From a virus, in IMG/VR virus record IMGVR_UViG_3300024999_000219, positions 1 through 39,342 of that record: a stretch of DNA of 39,342 nucleotides, one strand, 5' to 3'. Positions 7,129-14,500 of the stretch are shown here, piece by piece. A program made the translations under genes and the position numbers. Within the stretch, counting starts at the first letter, position 1. The number at the start of each line of letters is the position of its first letter. Under the pieces are notes generated by a model that worked only from the letters and a program-made list of their open reading frames with translations, searched no databases and had not been told where the DNA came from.

Positions 7129-7296
7129 TTATGCTATTTTCAACTCTCTAGTGTTGGTCTGTTCTGTTTTAATCTTGCCAACGAACCTGGCATACTCAAA
7201 ACCTTTTTTGCTTGCATACTCCGAAGCAGTTTCGTAATTAGTTGATATAATTAATATACTTTCATTGTTGCCGTTAAAAAATTGGTATAAATTCAT
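7129..7296 (-). CDS. Hypothetical protein, 55 aa
   Basis: MNLYQFFNGNNESILIIS... starts at the ATG at 7296 with AAAAGGAGTGTTGAGT before it and ends at TAA 7131-7129. Only 28 bases separate it from the 29-aa gene upstream, so the two are probably one transcript. The sequence is alpha/beta (helix YETASEYASKKGFEYARF). Function unknown. Confidence 0.6.
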   Translation of the reverse strand: MNLYQFFNGNNESILIISTNYETASEYASKKGFEYARFVGKIKTEQTNTRELKIA

Positions 7297-7324
7297 ACTC
7301 AACACTCCTTTTATTTTTATATTG

Positions 7325-7414
7325 TTACTTGGTAGTTTTAATGTCTCCGGCTTTGCATAGCTGATTGATTAACTGGGCTGTTACTTGGTTTGTGGTTGTT
7401 GTAGTTGTTTTCAT
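7325..7414 (-). CDS. Thr-rich 29-aa peptide
   Basis: An excellent AGGAGGTTACTACAT site precedes the ATG at 7414. The peptide begins MKTTTTTTNQVTAQLINQL and ends with KTTK. Upstream lies TTGCAT-17-TAAACT (near 7460-7490). The run of six Thr codons (mixed ACA, ACT and ACC) is unusual; it could be a leader peptide for the 55-aa gene that follows. Confidence 0.5.
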   Translation of the reverse strand: MKTTTTTTNQVTAQLINQLCKAGDIKTTK

Positions 7415-7533
7415 ATGTAGTAACCTCCTATGTATTTTGTTGTTCTGTTCTGCTACTATTGATAGTTTAACATAATGTAAAAATAAATGCAAGCATTAAT
7501 TTATGATAAGTTAAAATGTCTGAGCAAAAAATA

Positions 7534-7549
7534 AAGACCTTTCGGCCTT
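7534..7549 (-). terminator. Terminator of the 67-aa gene
   Basis: AAGGCC-GAAA-GGTCTT then TATTTTTTG on the minus strand, a GNRA-type tetraloop; the TGA stop is directly in front. Confidence 0.75.
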
Positions 7550-7752
7550 CAAATTTCTCCTTTATGTATTCTGTCTTGTAAAATTTTAATTGAATGTTGA
7601 TATAATTCTTCTAAAAAATCACCTTTTTTACGTTCTAACTTTTTTACATCCTTCCATATTGTTGAAGATGTATTTTCTTCAGTTGGTATGTAATTTAAAT
7701 TTCTCTGGGCTGCTACTATATGACTAGCTTTTATTAATTTAGTTATTTTCAT
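7549..7752 (-). CDS. Hypothetical protein, 67 aa
   Basis: I use the ATG at 7752, which follows TTGGAGGTGCAACAA; the longer frame would include that site. It is helical and basic (MKITKLIKASHIVAAQRNL, then DVKKLERKKGDFLEELYQ). A TTGCAA-17-TAATAT promoter is present upstream. No known family. Confidence 0.6.
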   Translation of the reverse strand: MKITKLIKASHIVAAQRNLNYIPTEENTSSTIWKDVKKLERKKGDFLEELYQHSIKILQDRIHKGEI

Positions 7753-7930
7753 TTGTTGCACCTCCAATAATTTATTAATCAATATTAACATAGTATAAAT
7801 ATAATTGCAATAGTTATTTTTACCTGTCTGTGGCCTTATTTAAGCGGTTTAAAATGTCCGGTGATAGTTTGTATAGGTGTGGAGTTTTGAAGGGTGATAA
7901 AGGGGGTTATATGTGTTTTAATCAAAAAGA

Positions 7931-7948
7931 AAACCCTATTAAGGGTTT
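7931..7948 (-). terminator. Terminator of the 66-aa gene
   Basis: AAACCCT-TAAT-AGGGTTT then TCTTTTTG on the minus strand. Confidence 0.7.
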
Positions 7949-8147
7949 AATCAGTTAATTCTTTTTGTGGTCTTGAATCATTATAATAGTTTAATGCAAT
8001 CCTACCAGCTTTAAGAGTTAATGTTCTAATTTCTCCTGCTGCTTGACTTGCTGTATAGTTACCCATGATTTTTAATTTCGATACCCTTTCTATATCATTC
8101 TGAATTTTTTCTAATTCTTTTAATAATTCCTCATGATTTAATTGCAT
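7947..8147 (-). CDS. Hypothetical helical protein, 66 aa
   Basis: ATG at 8147 after AAAGGAGGTATTCAGACT. An amphipathic helix (LLKELEKIQNDIERVSKLK) is followed by a second helix. The stop of the 36-aa gene lies 16 bases upstream, so both are co-transcribed. Could be a small dimerising regulator; not recognisable. Confidence 0.6.
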   Translation of the reverse strand: MQLNHEELLKELEKIQNDIERVSKLKIMGNYTASQAAGEIRTLTLKAGRIALNYYNDSRPQKELTD

Positions 8148-8163
8148 AGTCTGAATACCTCCT

Positions 8164-8274
8164 TTAATATTTAATTTCTAATTCTTTATATGATTGTCTG
8201 ATAATGTCTATTTTAATTTCCGTTATAAAAATATTAATTCCTATTTTAGACAATAAGTAAAATTTACTATTCAT
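8164..8274 (-). CDS. Hypothetical 36-aa peptide
   Basis: ATG at 8274 behind a very strong GAGGAGGTCAAGCGA. The sequence MNSKFYLLSKIGINIFITEI continues with a polar helix. The first half is moderately hydrophobic. It ends 16 bases before the next start. Unknown function. Confidence 0.5.
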   Translation of the reverse strand: MNSKFYLLSKIGINIFITEIKIDIIRQSYKELEIKY

Positions 8275-8423
8275 TCGCTTGACCTCCTCAGTAAGTATGT
8301 ATTTGTTTACTACAAGTATAATTATAAATTATAAAATAAATATGTCAAGCTGAATTTAAATCAAAACCAATGTTATATTTGGATCTGATTTGGTAATTAT
8401 AGTTCTGTTATTGAGTAAAAAGA

Positions 8424-8444
8424 AAACCCTATTTAATAGGGTTT
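8424..8444 (-). terminator. Terminator of the 128-aa gene
   Basis: AAACCCTAT-TAA-ATAGGGTTT then TCTTTTTAC on the minus strand. Confidence 0.75.
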
Positions 8445-8829
8445 ATAAATTATTTAATATACATTCTTCAAGTATTTTATAACTACATTCTCCTTCTTCT
8501 CCGCATATACTACACATATTTTTATAATTACCGTTGGTGATCGGTCTATCTCCATTATAAACAGTATAAAAATCCCCATTTCCAAAAATAACCTTTAATT
8601 CATCTTTTACTTCTACAACAAAAGGACATCCTGCTAATTGAATACCTGTAATAACTTTAGTTCCTTTTGTATAACCATTCCATTCCTTGGTTAATTCGCA
8701 TAAAATAACTTCTTCATTGTTTGGTTCAAATCCTGCATTTGTAATAAATTCATCATAACCTTCAATATAAAATGGTTCTGACAAAGGTAATTCATTTGGA
8801 TTGTTACCATATGTGTATTTTTTAAACAT
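8443..8829 (-). CDS. Hypothetical protein with Cys-rich C-terminus, 128 aa
   Basis: ATG at 8829 after AACAGGAGGTTTTTTATAA. Residues 1-95 are beta-rich (YIEGYDEFITNAGFEPNNEE, VIFGNGDFYTVYNGD). Residues 105-125 contain C-x2-C, C and C (MCSICGEEGECSYKILEEC), a possible zinc site. It is terminated on its own. No named family; the metal site is inference from spacing. Confidence 0.65.
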   Translation of the reverse strand: MFKKYTYGNNPNELPLSEPFYIEGYDEFITNAGFEPNNEEVILCELTKEWNGYTKGTKVITGIQLAGCPFVVEVKDELKVIFGNGDFYTVYNGDRPITNGNYKNMCSICGEEGECSYKILEECILNNL

Positions 8830-8921
8830 TTATAAAAAACCTCCTGTTATAGAATAATTTAATTTTACTGGTAGGAGGTTTTTAACGGGTATACCTCCAT
8901 AAACCAATGTAAAGGATTTTG

Positions 8922-9158
8922 TTATGCTTCTTCATATCTTATAATATTTTCAATTCCTCCCATACTTTTAATAATATATTGAATCGCTCCTTCCAAGGTG
9001 CTAAAATACCTATTGTCATCTGTTGTATAACCTCCTTCTTCACCTCCAAGATAATATTCGCTTGGATGCACCTCCATGATTAATTCTTCGGATTCTACCT
9101 GCAAACCTTCTGAAATTTCATACTCATCAATTAAATCTTGAATAGTTAAATTTTTCAT
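8922..9158 (-). CDS. Acidic hypothetical protein, 78 aa
   Basis: ATG at 9158 behind GGGAGGGTTCTTTACAT. A helical acidic N-terminus is followed by YYLGGEEGGYTTDDNRYFST and a helix (LEGAIQYIIKSMGG). It lies at the end of the long hairpin-rich tract 9159-10040, which could be its leader; if so, expression is likely controlled by RNA structure. Function unknown. Confidence 0.65.
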   Translation of the reverse strand: MKNLTIQDLIDEYEISEGLQVESEELIMEVHPSEYYLGGEEGGYTTDDNRYFSTLEGAIQYIIKSMGGIENIIRYEEA

Positions 9159-10040
9159 ATGTAAAGAACCCTCCCTTTATTATCTTAATTCTACTTGTTA
9201 TCACTGTTATTAGCAATATTACAAGCACAATTAAGATAATATTTTTGCTTAAACCTGCTAATAAGAATTTATTAATGATTCTGCAAAGGTTAATTATTAG
9301 CAGGTTTTGTGTCGTGTTGACTCTGTTAAGCTGTTATAAGGCTATTTACTACAATTAAAAATATAAGTTATTTACTTTTCCTTCCTTTGTCTCATCCTTG
9401 GTGTACCTCTGGATAACTTCAGATTTAACCAGGAAAGGAAAAGTAAAATAATTTATATTCATTCTCATATTATAGGTTATGGTGTACCTTTGAGAATATT
9501 TTTCTGTTATTCTCTGACATAGATCAATTTTTGGGTATTGATCAAACCGTATGTATATTAAATTATTTTCCTATTCTATAAAATAACCTCCTTTTAGTTG
9601 TCAACCTGTGTAATAAACGCCCTGTTAACGTATACAGTCACCGCTAGTTTAGTTATGTTCCGCTTTGTTCCATGCCATCGCCATATTATTAATATGTTCT
9701 GCAATGGTCTTTTTCGTGTGTTGCTGTTTAGTAAGGTTTAGCATACCTTTTTATGACTGTCTTATCGTGGCTCATAAATACCACTAGCAACATGTTATGT
9801 ATGTTATATTGAATAATTGTTGTGTTCCAGAGGAAACACTTTTGTTATTGGGTTTGTTGCTTGAAATTAAAATTATGTTACGGTAATACTGAATTAATGT
9901 AAATCATAAATATTCTTGCATCTTACATAGTTTAGGGACATTGTGACTGATAGTTTAGTTAAGAGTGACATTTAAAACAATCTAGGGAACGCCTCACCTA
10001 GTAGCTTGCTGATTTGTTGCTTGAATTCCGTTTCTTGAAG
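9159..10040 (-). ncRNA. Long hairpin-rich untranslated tract (structured RNA candidate)
   Basis: No frame over 31 codons is plausible here on either strand. A consensus promoter (10048-10076) points leftward into it. Hairpins, given as plus-strand coordinates: 9982-10001 (CTAGG arms); 9461-9497 (ATTCTCA arms); 9362-9457 (about 20-base arms with one bulge); 9522-9543 (GATCAAT arms); 9251-9307 (14-base arms); 9179-9240 (12-base arms, 3x3 internal loop, then 5 more pairs). GGTGTACC occurs twice (9400, 9481) and TTTGTTGCTTGAA twice (9853, 10013). It ends at the 78-aa gene. It may be a large structured RNA or a very long leader. Confidence 0.45.
9649..9744 (-). CDS. Possible 31-aa peptide inside the structured tract
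   Basis: MLNLTKQQHTKKTIAEHINN... to TAA 9651-9649 has a protein-like composition and is helical. The only upstream purine run (AAAAAGG) sits one base from the ATG, too close for a normal ribosome site. I list it as a weak candidate; it may be a chance frame. Confidence 0.25.
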   Translation of the reverse strand: MLNLTKQQHTKKTIAEHINNMAMAWNKAEHN

Positions 10041-10047
10041 TTAAGTT

Positions 10048-10076
10048 ATTCTACCACATAGGAATTAATATGTCAA
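10048..10076 (-). promoter_or_regulatory. Promoter of the hairpin-rich tract, TTGACA-17-TAGAAT
   Basis: TTGACA (10076-10071) and TAGAAT (10053-10048) with 17 bases between, minus strand. The first hairpin follows about 45 bases downstream and no ribosome site is present. Confidence 0.7.
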
Positions 10077-10343
10077 TAACATTTGAATAATTATTTTTAT
10101 ATTCTTTAAATTAATTTTAACTGTATTCAGCTTAAATCCGTTCACATTTAACCTAAAATCAATTCCAAACACTCTGACAGCCCCAAGAAGCAAATATAGG
10201 TATAATAACACTTGATTTAATTTTTATCGGCCTTGTAGGGGATTCTGTGAAGAGGTTGGAAGGTTAGAGAAGGAGAAAATTATAGAATAGGAAAATAAAT
10301 TGATAGATAGTTAGATACTTAATTGATAAATAGACAAATAAAA
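10077..10343. other. Spacer without gene
   Basis: AT-rich on the left and more G-rich near 10230-10290. Neither strand has a frame with a ribosome site. I see nothing else here. Confidence 0.4.
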
Positions 10344-10364
10344 AATACCTCTTAATGAGGTATT
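10344..10364 (-). terminator. Terminator of the three-gene DUF4258 operon
   Basis: AATACCTC-ATTAA-GAGGTATT then TTTTATTTG on the minus strand, directly after the 66-aa gene. Confidence 0.8.
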
Positions 10365-10563
10365 AAATAATATTGTCTATCGGATACCATATGTCAAGAC
10401 TTAAAATTTTTCTTACTCTTTCTTCTGTCTCTGGCATTGAAATAATAGTATTAACTGTATATTCAACAACCTTATTATTATTCTTGTCATTATATATCAC
10501 TATGATTCGGCCTTCAGATTCTATGAATATATATGTAGTTTTACCTATAGTAAATTTTTTCAT
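10363..10563 (-). CDS. Hypothetical beta-rich protein, 66 aa
   Basis: I use the ATG at 10563 (MKKFTIGKTTYIFIES), which follows AAAAGGAGTTGTTACTA; three extra codons would overlap that site. The pattern is beta strands then one helix (PETEERVRKILSL). Last gene of the operon 11050-10363. Unknown function. Confidence 0.65.
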   Translation of the reverse strand: MKKFTIGKTTYIFIESEGRIIVIYNDKNNNKVVEYTVNTIISMPETEERVRKILSLDIWYPIDNII

Positions 10564-10590
10564 TAGTAACAACTCCTTTTCCTATTTGAT

Positions 10591-10767
10591 TTATATTACC
10601 TTAAATTGGGATAAGTAATATTTAATCCCATTTATAATAATATACTGCTGACCTTTAGAATCTGTTATAATATCGGCCTTAAATTCTATCCCGGCAATAG
10701 TTCCGGTAATAATATCCGGTGAAAATGACATAGTAAGAATAACAATATTTTTATATTTAGCTAACAA
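10591..10767 (-). CDS. Hypothetical protein, 58 aa, TTG start
   Basis: AAGGAGGTCACAAC precedes a TTG at 10767; the frame runs MLAKYKNIVILTMSF... to TAA 10593-10591. It overlaps the 3' end of the DUF4258-type gene by 11 bases, so translation is probably coupled. The sequence is beta-rich, with Gly-rich turns (IITGTIAGIEF). It lies between two confident genes in the same direction. Confidence 0.6.
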   Translation of the reverse strand: MLAKYKNIVILTMSFSPDIITGTIAGIEFKADIITDSKGQQYIIINGIKYYLSQFKVI

Positions 10768-11050
10768 GTTGTGACCTCCTTTGCTGTCTGACTGCTGCGT
10801 AAAATCCTATATTTTGTTGCTTTGCGTGGCGTTTTAGTTGTTTAGTATAGGATTTTGTGAAGCAAGCTGTTACTACATTGTTGGTTGTTGGATCTAGTAT
10901 AACATAGATGTTATCGTAAGTGTAGCAGGTAAGATTATTTTTTGCTAGTGACGGAGTGCCACATTTGACACAATTATAGATGTCTTGAAGTGTTATTATG
11001 CGTTGGCTCATGCGTTGTTTTGCGTGTTGGGTTATGGTCAATGTGGTCAC
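10757..11050 (-). CDS. DUF4258-like protein, 97 aa
   Basis: The protein reads ITQHAKQRMSQRIITLQDI, then YDNIYVILDPTTNNVVTACF, which is the usual layout of DUF4258: His and Arg in the first helix and a central beta sheet. That family has small proteins related in fold to RelE/BrnT-type toxins, but its activity is not established. Here the C-terminus is very basic. A TTGTAA-17-TACAAT promoter sits upstream near 11070-11100. No antitoxin is obvious; the two following small genes are candidates only by position. Confidence 0.6.
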   Translation of the reverse strand: MTTLTITQHAKQRMSQRIITLQDIYNCVKCGTPSLAKNNLTCYTYDNIYVILDPTTNNVVTACFTKSYTKQLKRHAKQQNIGFYAAVRQQRRSQLVS

Positions 11051-11148
11051 TTCCTTTTACTTGGAATACTAAAATAATATTACTGAGGTTATTGTAACAT
11101 ATTTATTTTAATATTACAATAGAATGTAAACAATTTGACAAAATAAAA

Positions 11149-11165
11149 AGAGGCTTTCGGCCTCT
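11149..11165 (-). terminator. Terminator of the 67-aa gene
   Basis: AGAGGC-CGAAA-GCCTCT then TTTTATTTTG on the minus strand; the TAG stop is in the first arm. Confidence 0.8.
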
Positions 11166-11367
11166 AATCTGTATCTAACAAATCCATTATGCTGCTACTT
11201 GCTTCTCTTAGTTTATTAATATAATTCGTCGCATATGGTTCTGTTTTTTTCATATGCTCAATTTCCGCCTCAATTAAATCTCTGACAAAGTTTAATGCTT
11301 CTTCCGCTTGTTGGTCATTCACTATTAAATTATCTTCCATAATTTTTTTAATAGTTTCTTTTTTCAT
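11164..11367 (-). CDS. Acidic helical protein, 67 aa
   Basis: ATG at 11367 after ATAGGAGGTCGTACAA. Helices IKKIMEDNLIVNDQQAEEAL and AEIEHMKKTEPYATNYINKL suggest a small helical bundle. Own promoter (11406-11434) and terminator. Unknown function. Confidence 0.65.
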   Translation of the reverse strand: MKKETIKKIMEDNLIVNDQQAEEALNFVRDLIEAEIEHMKKTEPYATNYINKLREASSSIMDLLDTD

Positions 11368-11405
11368 TTGTACGACCTCCTATATTTGATTTATTAACTG
11401 TATAT

Positions 11406-11434
11406 ATTATAAATGATATCAAAGAATAATGCAA
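11406..11434 (-). promoter_or_regulatory. Promoter, TTGCAT-17-TATAAT
   Basis: TTGCAT (11434-11429) and TATAAT (11411-11406), minus strand, serving the 67-aa gene. Confidence 0.7.
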
Positions 11435-11499
11435 CAATTATTTTTATATTACAATAGGATTATGAGAAAAAAGAATAGAAAACAAATAATAAATATTGA

Positions 11500-11650
11500 T
11501 TCAGCGTTTTTTATGCGTATAGCATAAAAAGTAAGCTGAAAAGACCGCGTAAGCGGAATAGTATTGTTTGAGGATATGATGGAAAAAAAATGGTTGTCAC
11601 CGCGACATGATATTAATAAAATACTATTTGGCATACGCAAGTGACAACCA
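11500..11650. ncRNA. Compact structured element with possible pseudoknot
   Basis: Seen on the plus strand: TTCAGC/GCTGAA (11500-11505, 11535-11540) enclosing TTTTTATGC-gtata-GCATAAAAA (11508-11530); CCGC-GTAA-GCGG (11545-11556), a GNRA tetraloop; AATAGTATT (11557-11565) complementary to AATACTATT (11620-11628); and TGGTTGTCAC (11591-11600) complementary to GTGACAACCA (11641-11650). The last two interleave as an H-type pseudoknot. TGCGTAT (11514-11520) also matches ATACGCA (11633-11639). On the minus strand the 13-base outer repeat is followed by eight T and could terminate the 389-aa gene. Structured RNA or a replication origin are both possible. Confidence 0.45.
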
Positions 11651-11666
11651 TTTATATATTATTTTT

Positions 11667-12836
11667 TTACTCTAATATTTTATCTATTTGCTTATTTATA
11701 ACCTTCTTTTTCATTCTATCATATGATAAAATTTTATTTTTTAAATCTCCTGTCTCACGTTTTATTACCGTATCAATTATTTTATTAGTATCAATAATAT
11801 AACTATTCTTTGACCTTCTTATATTTTTTAATTCTTCATAACTAGCACTAGATAAATTTCTTTTACCAAATACTGGTGTTAATTTACTTTTTGCTTTAAT
11901 TTGTCTTTCTTCTGCATTTTCAACTAATTGTTTAGATATAATACCATTTAATGTTATTCTTACATTTTGCCTTTCTTCATATTCCAGCAAATATTGGTTT
12001 ATTTTATCTCTTTCTTTGACTACATCAGGATGAAATACTATATTATAACTCTGATAGTAATATAATATATTTAATCCTTGTTCCTGTAAATGATTACATA
12101 CTTTTCGTATAAACTCCATATATTTACCACAAAGAAATATATCAGACTTTTTCTCAAATCCCATTTCCTCAGCCGTTATTTTTTCATATGTATTAATATA
12201 TTCTAGTTCTAATTGTTCGGCAGTAATATGATTCTCTTTTAATTTAACTTTCTTACCATTTTCATCATATACAATAACTTCTTCATCTAATGCTATTGTA
12301 ACGACCATATTCCAGATAACTAAAAATTTATCTGATAATTTATTTAAGGCTCTATCAACTGCATTTGTTAGATTTCTATTATTAAGGTTAAAAAATTCTT
12401 TTAAATTATCATTGTCTACCTTAATAAAATCTGCTGTTTTGCTAGTGTTAAATTTTACAAAATGATAATTAATATTAACCATATCTAATGCTTGCAACAT
12501 ATTATCTTTACTGAGATATAACCTTCTATTAGTATATATATTTTTTGATTGATATTTCTGCACCAATAGATCAAGAACTAATTTTTCTATATATTTACTA
12601 TGAATATTATTGTTTTCTTCTTTGGGTATTGGCTCATCATGTATTACAGTTATTGTATACTTATAACCTTTTCTTTCCCAATCAAAATATCGTTTCCAAT
12701 TTTCCTGTTGAAGTATTTTGCTTTTACCTGTCTTCTCTTGCTCATTGAGTAAATGACACATTAATTTATAATTCTTAATGATTAATCCTGTATAAAGATT
12801 ATTCTTGACCATTTCATATAATTTATTATCTTGCAA
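11667..12836 (-). CDS. 389-aa protein of mobile-element type, possible initiator or regulator
   Basis: A TTG at 12836 follows AAAGGAGGAAATAGT at ideal distance; a GTG at 12887 would give 406 aa but has a poorer site. Residues 15-70 (NNLYTGLIIKNYKLMCHLL, then a WKRYFDWERKGYKYTI core and a Pro-rich end) resemble the N-terminal domain of unnamed proteins I recall from Bacillota phages and integrative elements. The middle is helical; the C-terminus is Lys-rich. The 9-mer TGGTTGTCA lies in its promoter (12939-12947) and in the structured element after its stop, as if the protein or its transcript recognises both. A replication initiator is one reading, not shown by any motif. Confidence 0.6.
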   Translation of the reverse strand: MQDNKLYEMVKNNLYTGLIIKNYKLMCHLLNEQEKTGKSKILQQENWKRYFDWERKGYKYTITVIHDEPIPKEENNNIHSKYIEKLVLDLLVQKYQSKNIYTNRRLYLSKDNMLQALDMVNINYHFVKFNTSKTADFIKVDNDNLKEFFNLNNRNLTNAVDRALNKLSDKFLVIWNMVVTIALDEEVIVYDENGKKVKLKENHITAEQLELEYINTYEKITAEEMGFEKKSDIFLCGKYMEFIRKVCNHLQEQGLNILYYYQSYNIVFHPDVVKERDKINQYLLEYEERQNVRITLNGIISKQLVENAEERQIKAKSKLTPVFGKRNLSSASYEELKNIRRSKNSYIIDTNKIIDTVIKRETGDLKNKILSYDRMKKKVINKQIDKILE

Positions 12837-12920
12837 ACTATTTCCTCCTTTTAATATTTTATTAACTATATAACCAACCTCCGACACTTACCCTTCCGCA
12901 CCTCCTTTCTATAAATACTT

Positions 12921-12948
12921 ATTATATAATTGTATCGTTGGTTGTCAA
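12921..12948 (-). promoter_or_regulatory. Promoter of the 389-aa gene, TTGACA-16-TATAAT
   Basis: TTGACA (12948-12943) and TATAAT (12926-12921) on the minus strand. The -35 box overlaps TGGTTGTCA, shared with the element at 11591-11650. Confidence 0.65.
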
Positions 12949-13043
12949 TAGTATACCACATGTTATTGTTATATGTCAACAATTATTTTTTGATTGTTTT
13001 GGGTTGTGTTCTGGAGTTATGTCTGTTATTAGACAAAAAGAAA

Positions 13044-13062
13044 AGTCCCCAGGTTAGGGACT
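13044..13062 (-). terminator. Terminator of the 175-aa gene
   Basis: AGTCCC-TAACCTG-GGGACT then TTTCTTTTTG on the minus strand, beginning right at the stop. Confidence 0.8.
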
Positions 13063-13588
13063 ATTTATTTCTTACATATCTATTACCACTCTTCCTACAA
13101 AATTCTATTTTTCCATGTATTGCCTTGTCGTTATCAAATTCAATTAATACATAGTCGCCGTTAATTTTTTTAATAACTGGATTTATTGCAGGTGATTCTG
13201 ATAACATTTTGCCAGTTTTCAAAGATAACTTATCAGATTGAAGGTTATTAATTTCTTCTTGGATACCTTGGAGCATTATACTTGGTGCGGTTATTTCCTT
13301 TAATTTATCAAGTCTATCTTGCCAATAATTTAATTCATAGTTGATTATGTATTCTCTAATTGATTGTATGGTGTTTTGTTCTATTGGTTCGGCAGGTGTT
13401 ATAGATTCTTCCTGCTCTATCTCCTTTCGGCCTTCATTTTTTAAATACTCATGGATTTTACTAGCAATATCTATTGTATCCTCATTTACCATTGTTTTAC
13501 TTAATACAATTCTGAACAATGAATTTAAATCTAATTCTCTGGCTGCTTGCTGTTTTTGCTCCTCGGTGAGTGTGATATTAATAATCAT
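13061..13588 (-). CDS. Hypothetical protein, 175 aa
   Basis: I use the ATG at 13588 (MIINITLTEEQKQQAAREL), which follows GGGAGGCCGATAAT. The first 60 residues are helical and resemble a short DNA-interacting or dimerisation region; residues 60-75 are acidic; residues 85-125 form a coiled-coil-like helix; the last 50 look like a small beta barrel (NGDYVLIEFDNDKAIHGKIE). TTGTAT-17-TATAAT lies upstream near 13640-13670. No family named. Confidence 0.65.
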   Translation of the reverse strand: MIINITLTEEQKQQAARELDLNSLFRIVLSKTMVNEDTIDIASKIHEYLKNEGRKEIEQEESITPAEPIEQNTIQSIREYIINYELNYWQDRLDKLKEITAPSIMLQGIQEEINNLQSDKLSLKTGKMLSESPAINPVIKKINGDYVLIEFDNDKAIHGKIEFCRKSGNRYVRNK

Positions 13589-13712
13589 ATTATCGGCCTC
13601 CCTGATAATCAATATGTATTGAGTTGATAATCTATTATAGCAAAATAACTAAGCAAATACAATAAGTTATTGCTAATTATTATTTTGTTATTGTTATTGC
13701 TGAATAAAAAAT

Positions 13713-13731
13713 AAGGCCGTATAATGACCTT
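13713..13731 (-). terminator. Terminator of the 135-aa/22-aa operon
   Basis: AAGGTCA-TTATAC-GGCCTT then ATTTTTTATTC on the minus strand, 18 bases after the 22-aa frame ends. Confidence 0.65.
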
Positions 13732-13748
13732 ATTAGTTATCAATTAAT

Positions 13749-13817
13749 TTATTTTAACTTTTCTTGTAATAGTTCCTTATGGTTATCGTGAATTAATCCG
13801 GTTGCTAAGTCTGCCAT
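13749..13817 (-). CDS. 22-aa peptide coupled by TAATG overlap
   Basis: The stop of the 135-aa gene and the ATG of MADLATGLIHDNHKELLQEK share one base (TAATG at 13819-13815), the standard layout for termination-reinitiation. The peptide is helical and polar. A terminator follows shortly after. It may be a genuine micro-gene or a degraded remnant. Confidence 0.45.
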   Translation of the reverse strand: MADLATGLIHDNHKELLQEKLK

Positions 13818-14224
13818 TAATTCGGCTTAAGTTTAGTAAAATATTTGTCTAGTGTGGCAATAATCTTTTTAGCATTTCCCTTAGTTTTCCGATAAGGTAA
13901 TACTTTGCTGTCATATACATTAAATCCAGAAGGTTTAATAAAATAGTTTTTTCTTACTACTTCTAAAACCAGATTATCAGGGGTTTCTGATTCCTCTATA
14001 ACATCTTTGCTGAATTCACCTTTATCTGTTTCAAGCATAAATTTAATATGTAGCATGTCATTATCCCAGTAACCATTAGATAATTCTGATTTATCGGCTG
14101 CTAAGTAACAACCTATTGAGATAGTTCTGTATAGGTTTGTTGTGTAGTGAGCAAAGCATTTACTATTAGGAAAATGTTTGTTATAAGTTGATTGGATCGC
14201 CTGGGTTAATTCTGACATTTTCAT
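13817..14224 (-). CDS. Hypothetical protein, 135 aa
   Basis: ATG at 14224 after AAGGGAGGACATACTTA. The protein has Cys, His and aromatic residues at 20-45 (NSKCFAHYTTNLYRTISIGC), a beta-rich centre and a basic C-terminal helix. Promoter TTGCCT-17-TATAAT lies near 14292-14320. It heads a two-gene unit with the 22-aa peptide. Not recognisable. Confidence 0.7.
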   Translation of the reverse strand: MKMSELTQAIQSTYNKHFPNSKCFAHYTTNLYRTISIGCYLAADKSELSNGYWDNDMLHIKFMLETDKGEFSKDVIEESETPDNLVLEVVRKNYFIKPSGFNVYDSKVLPYRKTKGNAKKIIATLDKYFTKLKPN

Positions 14225-14306
14225 TAAGTATGTCCTCCCTTAAAATATGTATTCAGTTGTCAATGTTCAGTGATTAATTTATTTGACAATAAGATTATAT
14301 CACAGG

Positions 14307-14453
14307 TTAGGAGTATAGGCAAGTTATTATTTTATGATTGTGAAGGATATTTATATTCATATAATTAATAATATATAACTTTATCCAATAATCAATATAT
14401 GAACCGATTCTAGGATCCCTATTAACACCTATAAAATCCTTTTTACCTGTCAT
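14307..14453 (-). CDS. Possible 48-aa protein behind a three-codon minicistron
   Basis: A strong AAGGAGG site leads to ATG-AAG-GTA-TAA (14464-14453), whose stop overlaps the ATG at 14453 (TAATG). The second frame begins MTGKKDFIGVNRDPRIGSYI and ends at TAA 14309-14307. The first half looks like protein; the second half is Ile/Asn-rich and overlaps the promoter of the next gene. A promoter (14501-14529) shows that the region is transcribed. Alternatively it is a frameshifted remnant of a longer gene. Confidence 0.35.
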   Translation of the reverse strand: MTGKKDFIGVNRDPRIGSYIDYWIKLYIINYMNINILHNHKIITCLYS

Positions 14454-14500
14454 TATACCTTCATTTGTAAGTGCCTCCTTAAATTTGAATTATTATATCT

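Noticed and set aside
9159-10362. tRNA genes in the gene-free tract
   Set aside because: No T-loop (GGTTCGAATC-like) or cloverleaf is found here or anywhere else in the window.
10757-11050. Confident toxin-antitoxin call for the DUF4258-like gene
   Set aside because: The fold is only distantly linked to toxins and no antitoxin-like DNA-binding gene is adjacent.
11449-11640. 63-codon minus-strand frame over the structured element
   Set aside because: No ribosome site, and the frame follows the inverted repeats; composition is not protein-like.
11500-11650. Insertion sequence or MITE with TGGTTGTCAC ends
   Set aside because: No target-site duplication or transposase is visible; the inner complementarity is better explained by structure.
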